Below, piece by piece: positions 7,390 through 15,045 of a DNA stretch of 23,076 bases. Every line of letters starts with the position of its first letter. Position 1 is the first letter of the stretch. Under the pieces are notes generated by a model, which saw only the letters and a list, made by a program, of their open reading frames with translations, had not been told where the DNA came from and made no database searches. The position numbers and the translations under genes were made by a program. This DNA is from DAOUTY01 sp964453665 (GTDB lineage: Bacteria; Chloroflexota; Dehalococcoidia; SZUA-161): positions 1-23,076 of the forward strand of contig CAYVQT010000048.1 in the NCBI GenBank assembly GCA_964453665.1, given 5' to 3'.

Positions 7390-8337
7390 CTATTTGCCCG
7401 CCAGCTTGTCTATGGTTGCCTTAACCCTCTCTATGGCCCTGGGATGGCACATAACCGCTATGTCGCAGCCAGCGTTTATCACGGTGGTTGCGGTGATTTC
7501 TTCAAACAGCACACCTCGCTCGTCCGGGTTACCCCAGGCATCGGGCACCCCTTCGCTCGCCTTTGCCTCTTTCTGCCGCCAGACTTCCCCACCGGCATGA
7601 TTAATAATGGGGAAGGATGTCATGGCATCTCCACCGAGGGCGGCAAGCCTCAATCGCTCATTAATCGAGTAGCCATACTCGATACCGTATCCCAGCGCGC
7701 CCGTATCCGGGTCCATTAGGATTGAATCCAGAGACACACCCAGATCGGAGAGCATGATGTTAAGCTGTTTACACAAGTTAATATCGAGAGGGGTCTTAGC
7801 GATTGCAATATGGCCATCCGAGAGGCATACCGCACCGATAGTGCGATAGTTCTTCTCCTCGCAGTTGCCCAGAGCAATGCGCTGTCCCTTTGCCACATCC
7901 GAAGCTGCCGGCAGCACATCATTATCCTTTTCCGCTACGCCCGGCCCCAGTACAATGAGAGGAAGGTCAACGGCCGAAAGCACCTTATCGACCGCTGCTT
8001 TGGCTTCGGCAGCGCCGGTATCACCCCCCTCGGGATGGGCGCTTAGCAGCTTCAGGCATATAATTTCGGCACCGAATTCAACAGCCTTCTTGGCCCAGGT
8101 CCCCGGGTCTTTCACTGCGTCGCCCCAGGCGGACAGCAGAGACGACGCCCAGCCGGTTGGCTCCTTATCGTGGATTTCGATGGCTATCCTGGGCAGGTTA
8201 GGATTGGAGCCCTCGAAATTGAGGAAGGGCAAGGTGACCTCTCCCCCGACGACTACCTCTTTCCGCCCCCCACCCCCGAGTTTAACCTCTTTTACCTTAG
8301 CGGTCCATTTCTCAATCGGTATCTCTACATCCGGCAT
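7390..8337 (-). CDS. acsD: Corrinoid/iron-sulfur protein small subunit
   Basis: AcsD forms the heterodimeric methyl carrier with AcsC and helps hold the corrinoid between the two barrels. The 315-residue sequence is a single TIM-barrel domain with typical family stretches: a basic start rich in Gly-Gly, AIEIHDKEP near residue 52, and LMDPDTGALGYGIEYGYS in the last third. Length agrees with family members. The gene lies 103 bases downstream of acsB, with a terminator-like hairpin in the gap, and 19 bases upstream of acsC. Confidence 0.95.
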   Translation of the reverse strand: MPDVEIPIEKWTAKVKEVKLGGGGRKEVVVGGEVTLPFLNFEGSNPNLPRIAIEIHDKEPTGWASSLLSAWGDAVKDPGTWAKKAVEFGAEIICLKLLSAHPEGGDTGAAEAKAAVDKVLSAVDLPLIVLGPGVAEKDNDVLPAASDVAKGQRIALGNCEEKNYRTIGAVCLSDGHIAIAKTPLDINLCKQLNIMLSDLGVSLDSILMDPDTGALGYGIEYGYSINERLRLAALGGDAMTSFPIINHAGGEVWRQKEAKASEGVPDAWGNPDERGVLFEEITATTVINAGCDIAVMCHPRAIERVKATIDKLAGK

Positions 8338-8371
8338 GAAACAGAACCTCCTTTCCCTGAATCTAGCATAA

Positions 8372-8402
8372 AATAAGGGTCGCCTTAATAACGACCCTTA
8401 TT
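8372..8402 (-). terminator. Terminator-like hairpin between acsB and acsD
   Basis: AATAAGGGTCG and CGACCCTTATT form a perfect 11-bp stem with a 9-base loop. On the minus strand the stem runs into ATTTTATG, a modest U-run. It probably ends part of the acsB transcripts, so acsD, acsC and acsE would depend on read-through or on a promoter I did not find. Confidence 0.5.
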
Positions 8403-8440
8403 ATATTAATATGTTTTTGCCATTTCCCAGCAATACCAGC

Positions 8441-10678
8441 CTAAATAATCGGATCCATCGTCAGTGCAGGATGTCCCTTCTCCTCGAGGAAGGGGAGCAA
8501 CTCTTCCACCGTGGTAACGGTGCTGCCATCGGCTATCTTGTCCATGAGATCGGGGGCACCGTCGCGCTCGCAGGCCTCTTTCAACTCCTCCGCCAGTTCC
8601 TCCTTCAAATTCTGCGACATCCATACCACCCGCTTGATGCCTCCCTCCACAGGGATGAACTTTTTGCTGGGTATATATACCTTGCCGTGCCCCATCATCC
8701 CCGGTGTCTGAAGACCGCCGCCAACTGTGGCCATCAGAGTGGTGAAGGTCATTCCCGAAGGGGTCATCCCGTAGTCATCCCGCGACACGATCATGACGCC
8801 GTTGGCCTCGGGAATTATAGCCATAACACACTCGCAACAGCCGCAGGTAGTCATGGGTGCATCCATCAGGGAGTAGATGGTGAACCTGTCTATAACCTTG
8901 TTGGAATGCTCATAGACGAACTGGTTGACTCCCTCCCACTCACCCATAACCTCGTCGATTACCCTTCCCTTGGGCACCGGCTGGTTGGGTCCGTTAGGGT
9001 TGATTTCGAACGATGCCCGGCAGTCAAGCCAGCTATAGGCGCCGCACAGGCCAACACGCTCCGGATTGATAACACAGACGTGGTTCGGGGCAAAGGACTG
9101 GCACAGAGTACAGCTATAATAGGTGTCCACGGCTTCGTCGGTGAGCCCGGCCATACGAGCGTTGCGCTCTTTATACACAGCGCGTGCCTCCTCTATCAAC
9201 TCCGCCACCTTGTCGGGTTCACTATAAAGGGTTACCTGCACCTTGTCCACGATAGCACCGAAATCGTTGTGCATACAGGTATGTAAAATGTCGCCAATAT
9301 GTCTCAACGTGAAGCCTTTAGCGATAGCGTTCTTATGGATGCGTATCCAGGTGATGTCGCGCTGGCCCTGGTGTGAGAACCCCTCGGCACCGTTGGTCAT
9401 ATGGTGGATCTGACGCTCCAGAACCGGCTCGAAATCCTTCTGCATCTTGCGCCCGGCTACATCTACCACGATGGCCAGGGGGACCTTGGACCCCTCTTCG
9501 AAGGAATCCATATCAGGCCCCACCACCTCGACCTTGCCGTCCTCGACATCATCCAGTTCCTTCATTCTCAACCACTCGAAGCACATACCGCCCTTGCCGC
9601 CGAACTCAATGGCGAGATCAGCCCGGCGCACCACCTCACCCTCGAAGGCAGGTCCATAGGCAACGGGAATTGGGACCTTGGCGATCTTGATCTTGATGCC
9701 GCGTATCTCGACGCACCTCTGCACCAGCCTCTCCGCTCTCTCAAGGTCATCCTTGCCCGGGATATCGTCAAAGGGTATGCTGACCACATGCTCATATCTG
9801 GTGACTCCAGTGGGCAGGATATTGGGGATCACAGTGTCGGCGATTACCGGGAAGCCGTAATTGATAGCCCCCGCAGCCGCAGCATACTTCAGGTCGTCAA
9901 CCGGACCCAGGGCTAGAACGAAGGCAAAGCAGCGGAACTTGTTATAGAGCAGAATGCGGCGAAAATCGCCGGGCTCGACACCCCCAAAACTCAAGGCAGC
10001 AACAGTAGCGAAGCCCAGGCCGTAGATGGCGGAGATGGTATCGGAGCCGAAGGGTACGATATAGGTATCATAGCCTATATCCACGTTTTCTTCCATCAAC
10101 TGGTCCAGCATCGAGCGGCCATTGTTGTCGCTGCAGAGGAAAATGAGCTGTCCCTTCGACTGCAACTCGCGCACTATTTTAACCGCTACCTCGTTGCTCT
10201 TGGCAGCGCCCACTATCGCAGCGAAGCCCGGCATACGGCCATCCACCAATTGGATGCCCCAGGACCTGGCCTGCACATCGCTGATAGGACCATTGTATTC
10301 GACGCCATTGCGCTTTTCGGGCTGCTCACCATTAGCGAAGCGGATGCCCTCTATGGTTTCGAAGGCGAACAGGGTGGCCGCCCCGGCATCCAGGGTTTCA
10401 CCAAGATAGGGCAACCACAAATTATCCTGAGGCAGAGGCGGCACCAGGCTCTTGGCATGCTCTACGACGGGCACCAGGTCGCCCAGCTTCTGCACCTTAT
10501 TCCCCATAAGGCCATAGATTACGGGAAGGTAGAATGTTGTACCTCCACCCGCTTTATCCTTGAACTCTATGGGTGTATCAGGCCCCAGTTTCTGCAAGGC
10601 GTCCTGGAGCATGGAATCCGCTTCCGCGACAATACCTTGAGCGCCTCTGATCGCTGAGGTAGCAATAAATTTAGACAT
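8441..10678 (-). CDS. acsB: Acetyl-CoA synthase (CODH/ACS complex, acetyl-CoA-forming subunit)
   Basis: AcsB condenses a methyl group from the corrinoid protein, CO and coenzyme A into acetyl-CoA at the nickel-iron-sulfur A-cluster, or runs the reverse. All six A-cluster cysteines are present: C523, C526, C535, C545, then C612 and C614 in the CGC motif. Each is exactly 17 positions after the Moorella thermoacetica equivalent (506, 509, 518, 528, 595, 597), so the active site should be functional. The 745 residues include the N-terminal domain that contacts CO dehydrogenase in characterised complexes. No CODH gene (acsA/cooS) is present in the window. The gene begins 15 bases after the upstream YflT-like ORF and heads acsD, acsC and acsE. 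Confidence 0.97.
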   Translation of the reverse strand: MSKFIATSAIRGAQGIVAEADSMLQDALQKLGPDTPIEFKDKAGGGTTFYLPVIYGLMGNKVQKLGDLVPVVEHAKSLVPPLPQDNLWLPYLGETLDAGAATLFAFETIEGIRFANGEQPEKRNGVEYNGPISDVQARSWGIQLVDGRMPGFAAIVGAAKSNEVAVKIVRELQSKGQLIFLCSDNNGRSMLDQLMEENVDIGYDTYIVPFGSDTISAIYGLGFATVAALSFGGVEPGDFRRILLYNKFRCFAFVLALGPVDDLKYAAAAGAINYGFPVIADTVIPNILPTGVTRYEHVVSIPFDDIPGKDDLERAERLVQRCVEIRGIKIKIAKVPIPVAYGPAFEGEVVRRADLAIEFGGKGGMCFEWLRMKELDDVEDGKVEVVGPDMDSFEEGSKVPLAIVVDVAGRKMQKDFEPVLERQIHHMTNGAEGFSHQGQRDITWIRIHKNAIAKGFTLRHIGDILHTCMHNDFGAIVDKVQVTLYSEPDKVAELIEEARAVYKERNARMAGLTDEAVDTYYSCTLCQSFAPNHVCVINPERVGLCGAYSWLDCRASFEINPNGPNQPVPKGRVIDEVMGEWEGVNQFVYEHSNKVIDRFTIYSLMDAPMTTCGCCECVMAIIPEANGVMIVSRDDYGMTPSGMTFTTLMATVGGGLQTPGMMGHGKVYIPSKKFIPVEGGIKRVVWMSQNLKEELAEELKEACERDGAPDLMDKIADGSTVTTVEELLPFLEEKGHPALTMDPII

Positions 10679-10693
10679 TCTATTTTGCCTCCC

Positions 10694-11113
10694 TTAGTAT
10701 CTTCGAAAGTCACCTGACATCGGGGCATCCATGGGATTGGTTGCGCTCATGCGAGTGGCCTGGATAAATCCCGGGCTGGTTCCATGCGACCTGTCCTCAA
10801 CGGAACAGGCAACAACGCCCCTCAGCAACTCCTGAGCCTTAGCAACGCTTCCCTCATCACCCTGGACGGCGACTACAATGCCGCCGATCTCTACCGGGTA
10901 CTGATAGTAGCTAACGGCGTCCTCGGTGACGCCCAGTTCCGTCAGCTTGCCCATGTCGGAAATCGGCTTGACATCGGTAGCCAGAGTCTTCGCCCTTTCC
11001 GCACTGGTAACGACTACTATCGCTTCATCTTTGTAGCCCTTGCCCTTGAGCACACCCACTGCCTCTATCGCCTCCTCGGGCTCCCGGAAAAGCTTTATCG
11101 CTACTTTGGCCAT
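10694..11113 (-). CDS. Small YflT/DUF1269-like protein leading the acs cluster
   Basis: This 139-residue protein is first in the acs transcription unit, 15 bases before acsB, with a good AAGGAGT ribosome binding site. Residues 1-95 resemble the alpha/beta domain of YflT-like general stress proteins: a strand followed by EEAIEAVGVLKGKGY, then a strand VVVTS, and a second strand-helix unit ending in a glycine-rich turn. The last 45 residues are low-complexity with Ser, Met and Pro and no cysteine or histidine cluster motif. It has no membrane segment. I cannot assign a function. Its position suggests an accessory or regulatory role for the acetyl-CoA synthase complex; family membership is tentative. 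Confidence 0.75.
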   Translation of the reverse strand: MAKVAIKLFREPEEAIEAVGVLKGKGYKDEAIVVVTSAERAKTLATDVKPISDMGKLTELGVTEDAVSYYQYPVEIGGIVVAVQGDEGSVAKAQELLRGVVACSVEDRSHGTSPGFIQATRMSATNPMDAPMSGDFRRY

Positions 11114-11170
11114 AGCACACTCCTTGATTTAGCTTTTATGTGGCAGTTAATTGACGCGCGCAGCAACCAT

Positions 11171-11219
11171 AAAAAAGACCTTATCACCTTATGCTCATCA
11201 TGCATTAGGCGACGAGGTC
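11171..11219 (-). promoter_or_regulatory. Terminator-like attenuator in the acs leader
   Basis: On the minus strand GACCT (11219-11215) pairs with AGGTC (11181-11177). Inside, after a 5x5 internal loop, AGG/CCT and GCAT/ATGC continue the stem around a 7-base loop, and six U residues follow directly (11176-11171). A competing small hairpin, GACG/CGTC (11211-11222), would use the same arm and could act as antiterminator. The sensing signal is unknown; I recognise no known riboswitch class. Confidence 0.42.
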
Positions 11220-11296
11220 GTCCAACTGGAATGAGCTAGGATTAATCAAATCATACCCAAGAGGCACAGCCAAATAACCCGCAGCCACAACAAATG

Positions 11297-11325
11297 ATTG
11301 TAGCACACGCTTCAAGGCTAGTCAA
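11297..11325 (-). promoter_or_regulatory. Sigma70-type promoter of the acs cluster
   Basis: Read on the minus strand, TTGACT (11325-11320) and TACAAT (11302-11297) are separated by exactly 17 bases. Transcription would start near 11290, giving a leader of about 175 bases before the YflT-like gene. Confidence 0.65.
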
Positions 11326-11416
11326 TATTAGATACGGCCTGTAAAAATAAATGGCCGGCGAGGAGCGAGATTCAATTCAAGCCCGAATATGCCCCGCCCA
11401 AAACAAGAAAATTCCG

Positions 11417-13138
11417 TTACTTCTCCGCCTGCTCCTCCTGTGCGGCTTTGAGCTTCGCTTCTTCCTCCTCCACCAGTACCCGCCGCAGGACCTTGCCGAT
11501 GAGAGACTTGGGCAGGTCGTCCCTGAACTCCACCAGCTTGGGTATCTTGAAACGGGCCAGGCGCGGCTGGCAGAACTCGGTGATCTCATCGGGAGTAACG
11601 GTCTCGCCTTCCTTGAGCACGATGCAGACCTTCACCGTCTGACCCCGGTAGGGGTCGGGGACACCGTAGCAGACCGCCTCCTTGACCTTGGGGTGCTCGT
11701 AGAGAACTTCCTCTATCTCGCGGGGATATATGTTGAAGCCGCCGGCGATAATCATCTCTTTCTTGCGGTCCGCGATGCTGAGGAAACCGTCCCCGTCCAT
11801 CACGGCCATGTCCCCGGTATAGAGCCATCCGTCACGCAGCACCATCGCCGTCTCCTCGGGACGGTTCCAGTAGCCCTTCATCACCTGCGGCCCCCTGATG
11901 ACCAGTTCCCCCACCTCCCCCAGCGGCACCTCGGTCTCTCCGGTCTCCGCGTCCACTATCTTCACGTCGACATCGGGGAAAGGCACCCCTATGCTTCCCG
12001 CCTTGCGCATCCCTATCATCGGGTTGCCGGTGACAACAACAGGGGCCTCACTCAAACCGTAGCCCTCCGAAAGTATGCCTCCCGTGATCTTCTCGAACTG
12101 CTGCTGCACCTCCAACGGGAGCGGCGCGGCACCGCTGACGCAGGCTTCGATAGAACGTAAGTCATATTTAGCCACATCAGGATGATTGTTAAGCGCAACG
12201 TACATAGTGGGCACTCCGGGGAAAAAAGCGGGCCTGTACCGGTTGATAGCCTTGAGCACCTGCTCGGTTTCCCAGCGCGGCAGCAGCACCATCGCCGAGC
12301 CGGTGAGCACGGCGAAGTGCATTACCGTGACCATGCCATATACATGAAAGAGGGGCATAACCCCCATCAATGCTTCCGTTCCCTGGTTGGCGTTTACGGG
12401 AACCGACCATGCTCTCATCTGGTAGACATTGGCGACCACGTTGTGGTGTGTGGCAACCGCAGCCTTGCTCAGGCCGGTGGTCCCCCCCGTGTACTGGAAC
12501 ATCGCGACGTCCCCCGGGTCTACGGGTACCGGGGGCGGCGTGGAGTCAAAACGGCTGAGCAGCTCCTGAAAGGAATAGGTGTTCGCCGCTCCGGATATGT
12601 CAACGCGGTGTCCCTCTTTACGCTCCCGAAACAGGGTGAAAAGCATACGGCTGGGCTGGGGGAGGTACTCCTTGATATTGGTCACAATCATGTTTTTCAG
12701 GTTGGTCCGCTCTTTCAGGCCCGCGACAACCTGGTAGAAAACGCTCAGGACAATAATGGTCTCAGCGCCGCAGTCGTTGAGCTGGGCTTCCATCTCCCGC
12801 GGCGAGTACAGGGGATTGGTGGCCACCACTATTCCTCCCGCCTTGAGGACAGCGTAATAGCTGATGACGAACTGGGGACAGTTGGGCAGCAGCAGAGCAA
12901 CCCTGTCGCCCTTCTTCACCCCCAGGCTCATGAGCGCATTTGCCATCCGGTTGGCTTGCCGGTCGAGTTCCCTGAAGTTCATCCGATAGGTATCCCCGAA
13001 ACGGCCGGGGAAGATAATCGCGTTTTTATCGGCAAAACGTTTTACCGATTCCTCCAGCAACTGGTGCAGGGTGAGGCTGGGATAGTTCATGGTATGAGGC
13101 ACGCCGGGATCGTAGTTCTTCAACCATATTTTCTCCAT
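11417..13138 (-). CDS. fadD: Acyl-CoA synthetase (AMP-forming), probably long-chain fatty acid
   Basis: This ANL-superfamily enzyme activates a carboxylic acid to its CoA thioester using ATP, the entry step for beta-oxidation. Of its 573 residues the large AMP-binding domain contains the phosphate loop YTGGTTGLSKAA and the adenine-binding segment EGYGLSEAP. The small domain contains GDMAVMDGDGFLSIADRKKEMI and the C-terminal catalytic lysine in LPKSLIGKVLRR. Overall similarity is to FadD/LcfA-type ligases, but medium-chain or aromatic acids cannot be excluded. I use the ATG at 13138 because GGGGGG lies 8 bases upstream; the frame is open six codons further, to a TTG at 13156. It follows fadE by 93 bases, with a small hairpin between. 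Confidence 0.9.
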   Translation of the reverse strand: MEKIWLKNYDPGVPHTMNYPSLTLHQLLEESVKRFADKNAIIFPGRFGDTYRMNFRELDRQANRMANALMSLGVKKGDRVALLLPNCPQFVISYYAVLKAGGIVVATNPLYSPREMEAQLNDCGAETIIVLSVFYQVVAGLKERTNLKNMIVTNIKEYLPQPSRMLFTLFRERKEGHRVDISGAANTYSFQELLSRFDSTPPPVPVDPGDVAMFQYTGGTTGLSKAAVATHHNVVANVYQMRAWSVPVNANQGTEALMGVMPLFHVYGMVTVMHFAVLTGSAMVLLPRWETEQVLKAINRYRPAFFPGVPTMYVALNNHPDVAKYDLRSIEACVSGAAPLPLEVQQQFEKITGGILSEGYGLSEAPVVVTGNPMIGMRKAGSIGVPFPDVDVKIVDAETGETEVPLGEVGELVIRGPQVMKGYWNRPEETAMVLRDGWLYTGDMAVMDGDGFLSIADRKKEMIIAGGFNIYPREIEEVLYEHPKVKEAVCYGVPDPYRGQTVKVCIVLKEGETVTPDEITEFCQPRLARFKIPKLVEFRDDLPKSLIGKVLRRVLVEEEEAKLKAAQEEQAEK

Positions 13139-13202
13139 AGGAACATCCCCCCACAAGAAGTTCTGCGGCCAGACAAGACATGTATCGTGAGTTATATTGC
13201 CC

Positions 13203-13217
13203 GGGGCTGCTTGCCCC
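13203..13217 (-). promoter_or_regulatory. Small GC-rich hairpin between fadE and the acyl-CoA synthetase gene
   Basis: GGGGC and GCCCC pair over 5 bp with a 5-base loop, about 15 bases after the fadE stop. No T-run follows. It is at most an RNA-stabilising or weak attenuating element. Confidence 0.3.
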
Positions 13218-13231
13218 AGAGCGTCTTATTA

Positions 13232-15031
13232 CTAACAGGTGAACCTGCCCACCTCTATAATCTCGTCGGCAACAGCCCTCCTCAACTGCACAGTGTTCAA
13301 GGGAGTGAACTGCGAGGCCTTGTTTAACATTGCCAGCTGACTGTCAAGCGCGTCTCCCGTCTCAATTGCCGCAAGCAACTGGCGGGCGTATCCGGCTACT
13401 CTGGACACAGCATCATTTACGTATAGCTGCACCATGTCTATCTTCGTCTTCGACTGCTGCTCCCCGACGGTATCAATCGCCTTAAGCGCCCGCAGCAGGC
13501 CGCTCTCCATAGCATAAATCTCCTGGGTCATGTCGGAAAGAAGGCCCAGAACCTCCTGCTCTTGTTCGATGGCCGTCCCGTACTTCTGCGCCGCACTCCC
13601 GCACAAGAACAGGTATATCTTCTTCGCCCTGCTCACCAGCCTTCTCTGGTACCCCAGCGGGCCGTCATCTGCGGCGGGAGCGAGAGGCTCAAGCGATGGG
13701 AACTCGCCTTTCACTTTCTCCGCCTCGGCGAAAAGCGGTACCCCGCCCTTCAATGCGCTCCTTAACAGCATCCCGGTGATAAGCACCCTGTTTATCTCAT
13801 TTGTCCCTTCGAATATCCTGAATATCCGGTTGTCCCGGTAGATTCTTTCAACGGGGTACTCCTCACAGTACCCGTACCCTCCATATATCTGGACCGCCTC
13901 ATCGGAGACGTAACCCAGAATCTCGGTGCAATATACCTTATTCACAGAGCACTCAGTAGCGTACTCGCCTATGCTCTTTGAGAACTCCCTGCCGGCTTCC
14001 TCCGCGCTCCGGTCCACAGTAGCGAAGATTGCGTCGATAAGCCCTCCGGTCCGGTAGACCATGCTCTCCGCCATATACGTTTTTGTCGCCATCTCGGCGA
14101 TCTTGTGCTTTATCATCCCGAACTGGCATATCGGCTTGCCGAACTGCACTCTCTCCTTGGCATATCCCACACTGGTTTCAATGGCCAGCTTAGCTACTCC
14201 CACAGCCCCTGCGGCGAGCTTGAATCTGCCCAGGTTGAGGACGTTGAACGCCACCACATGCCCTCTCCCGATTTCAAAGACAGCGTTCTCTGCCGGGACC
14301 TTGGCACCGTCGAGGAATATGCTGCACGTGGAGGAGCCGCGAATTCCCATCTTCTTCTCCTCGGTCCCGGTGGACACCCCCTCGAAGTCCTTCTCAACAA
14401 TAAAGGCGGTCATCTTGTCGTCGACCCTGGCGTAGGTGAAGATGACGTCGGCAAAGCCACCGTTGGTAACATACTGCTTGGTGCCGTCGAGCTTATAATA
14501 CTTTCCATCGGGTGATAGAACTGCCGTCGCTTTTATTGACATAGCGTCGGTGCCCGACTCCGGCTCGGTCAGCGCGTAGGCTCCGATCTTCTCACCACGC
14601 GCCATAGCAGGAAGGTACTTCTCCTTCTGGGCCTTGTTGCCGAAGAAGACCAGCGGCATCGAGCCTATCCCGGTATGGTCATTCATGGTCAAGCCGAAGG
14701 AACCCGAAAGCGCGGAATGCTCGCAGATCAGCAGGGAGGCTATGCTGTCCAGCTCTGAGCCGCCGTATTGTTCCTCGATATCCACCCCTAAAAGCCCCAG
14801 TTCTCCCGCCTTCAGCATCAGTTGGCGGTTCGCTTCAAAGGCTCCCTCAATGTCCTCCTCCTTATGCTCCAGCACATCGATTTTTGGCTCCACTTCATTC
14901 TTTATAAAGCGTTCGGTGGTTTTGACTATCATCCGGTGCTCATCACCGAAGTCCTCAGGTGTGAACACTTCTCCGGCGGGTATATCCTCCAGTAGAAATG
15001 AACCACCCTTTCTGATTGTCTTCTCTGCCAT
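13232..15031 (-). CDS. fadE: Acyl-CoA dehydrogenase, long FadE type
   Basis: This flavoprotein catalyses the first oxidation of beta-oxidation, acyl-CoA to trans-2-enoyl-CoA, passing electrons to ETF. The 599-residue protein has the standard ACAD fold in about its first 420 residues: YALTEPESGTDAMS binds substrate and FAD, and E408 in FEGTNEI is the usual catalytic base position. A C-terminal helical extension of roughly 170 residues follows, as in Bacillus FadE and mitochondrial VLCAD/ACAD9 relatives. That supports a long-chain substrate. The start lies 14 bases after the thiolase stop, with AGGAGG upstream. No electron transfer flavoprotein genes are in the window. Confidence 0.94.
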   Translation of the reverse strand: MAEKTIRKGGSFLLEDIPAGEVFTPEDFGDEHRMIVKTTERFIKNEVEPKIDVLEHKEEDIEGAFEANRQLMLKAGELGLLGVDIEEQYGGSELDSIASLLICEHSALSGSFGLTMNDHTGIGSMPLVFFGNKAQKEKYLPAMARGEKIGAYALTEPESGTDAMSIKATAVLSPDGKYYKLDGTKQYVTNGGFADVIFTYARVDDKMTAFIVEKDFEGVSTGTEEKKMGIRGSSTCSIFLDGAKVPAENAVFEIGRGHVVAFNVLNLGRFKLAAGAVGVAKLAIETSVGYAKERVQFGKPICQFGMIKHKIAEMATKTYMAESMVYRTGGLIDAIFATVDRSAEEAGREFSKSIGEYATECSVNKVYCTEILGYVSDEAVQIYGGYGYCEEYPVERIYRDNRIFRIFEGTNEINRVLITGMLLRSALKGGVPLFAEAEKVKGEFPSLEPLAPAADDGPLGYQRRLVSRAKKIYLFLCGSAAQKYGTAIEQEQEVLGLLSDMTQEIYAMESGLLRALKAIDTVGEQQSKTKIDMVQLYVNDAVSRVAGYARQLLAAIETGDALDSQLAMLNKASQFTPLNTVQLRRAVADEIIEVGRFTC

Positions 15032-15045
15032 GTCTTCCTCCTTTA

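Larger units (their letters stand above)
11114..11416 (-). other. Gene-free region holding the acs promoter and leader
   Basis: No credible gene lies in these 303 bases between the acs and fad clusters, which are both on the minus strand. They hold the acs promoter (11297-11325), a leader of about 175 bases and a terminator-like hairpin (11171-11219). I saw no convincing terminator for the acyl-CoA synthetase gene that ends at 11417, only a weak CGGCC/GGCCG pair near 11334-11359. Confidence 0.6.

Noticed and set aside
8411..9286. Long plus-strand ORF (291 codons) opposite acsB
   Set aside because: It is an antisense shadow of a clearly functional acsB; its composition is low in typical protein motifs and there is no ribosome binding site.
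11135..11170. Seven-codon leader peptide ORF (MVAARVN) between the acs attenuator and the first gene
   Set aside because: There is no Shine-Dalgarno, it lies after the U-run, so it cannot drive attenuation by translation, and it has no run of regulatory codons.
13139..13156. TTG-initiated six-codon extension of the acyl-CoA synthetase
   Set aside because: The G-rich ribosome binding site lies inside this stretch and is correctly spaced for the ATG at 13138.
11351..13327. Long plus-strand ORFs opposite the acyl-CoA synthetase gene
   Set aside because: The opposite strand encodes an enzyme with all expected motifs; these are open only because of GC-rich codon bias.
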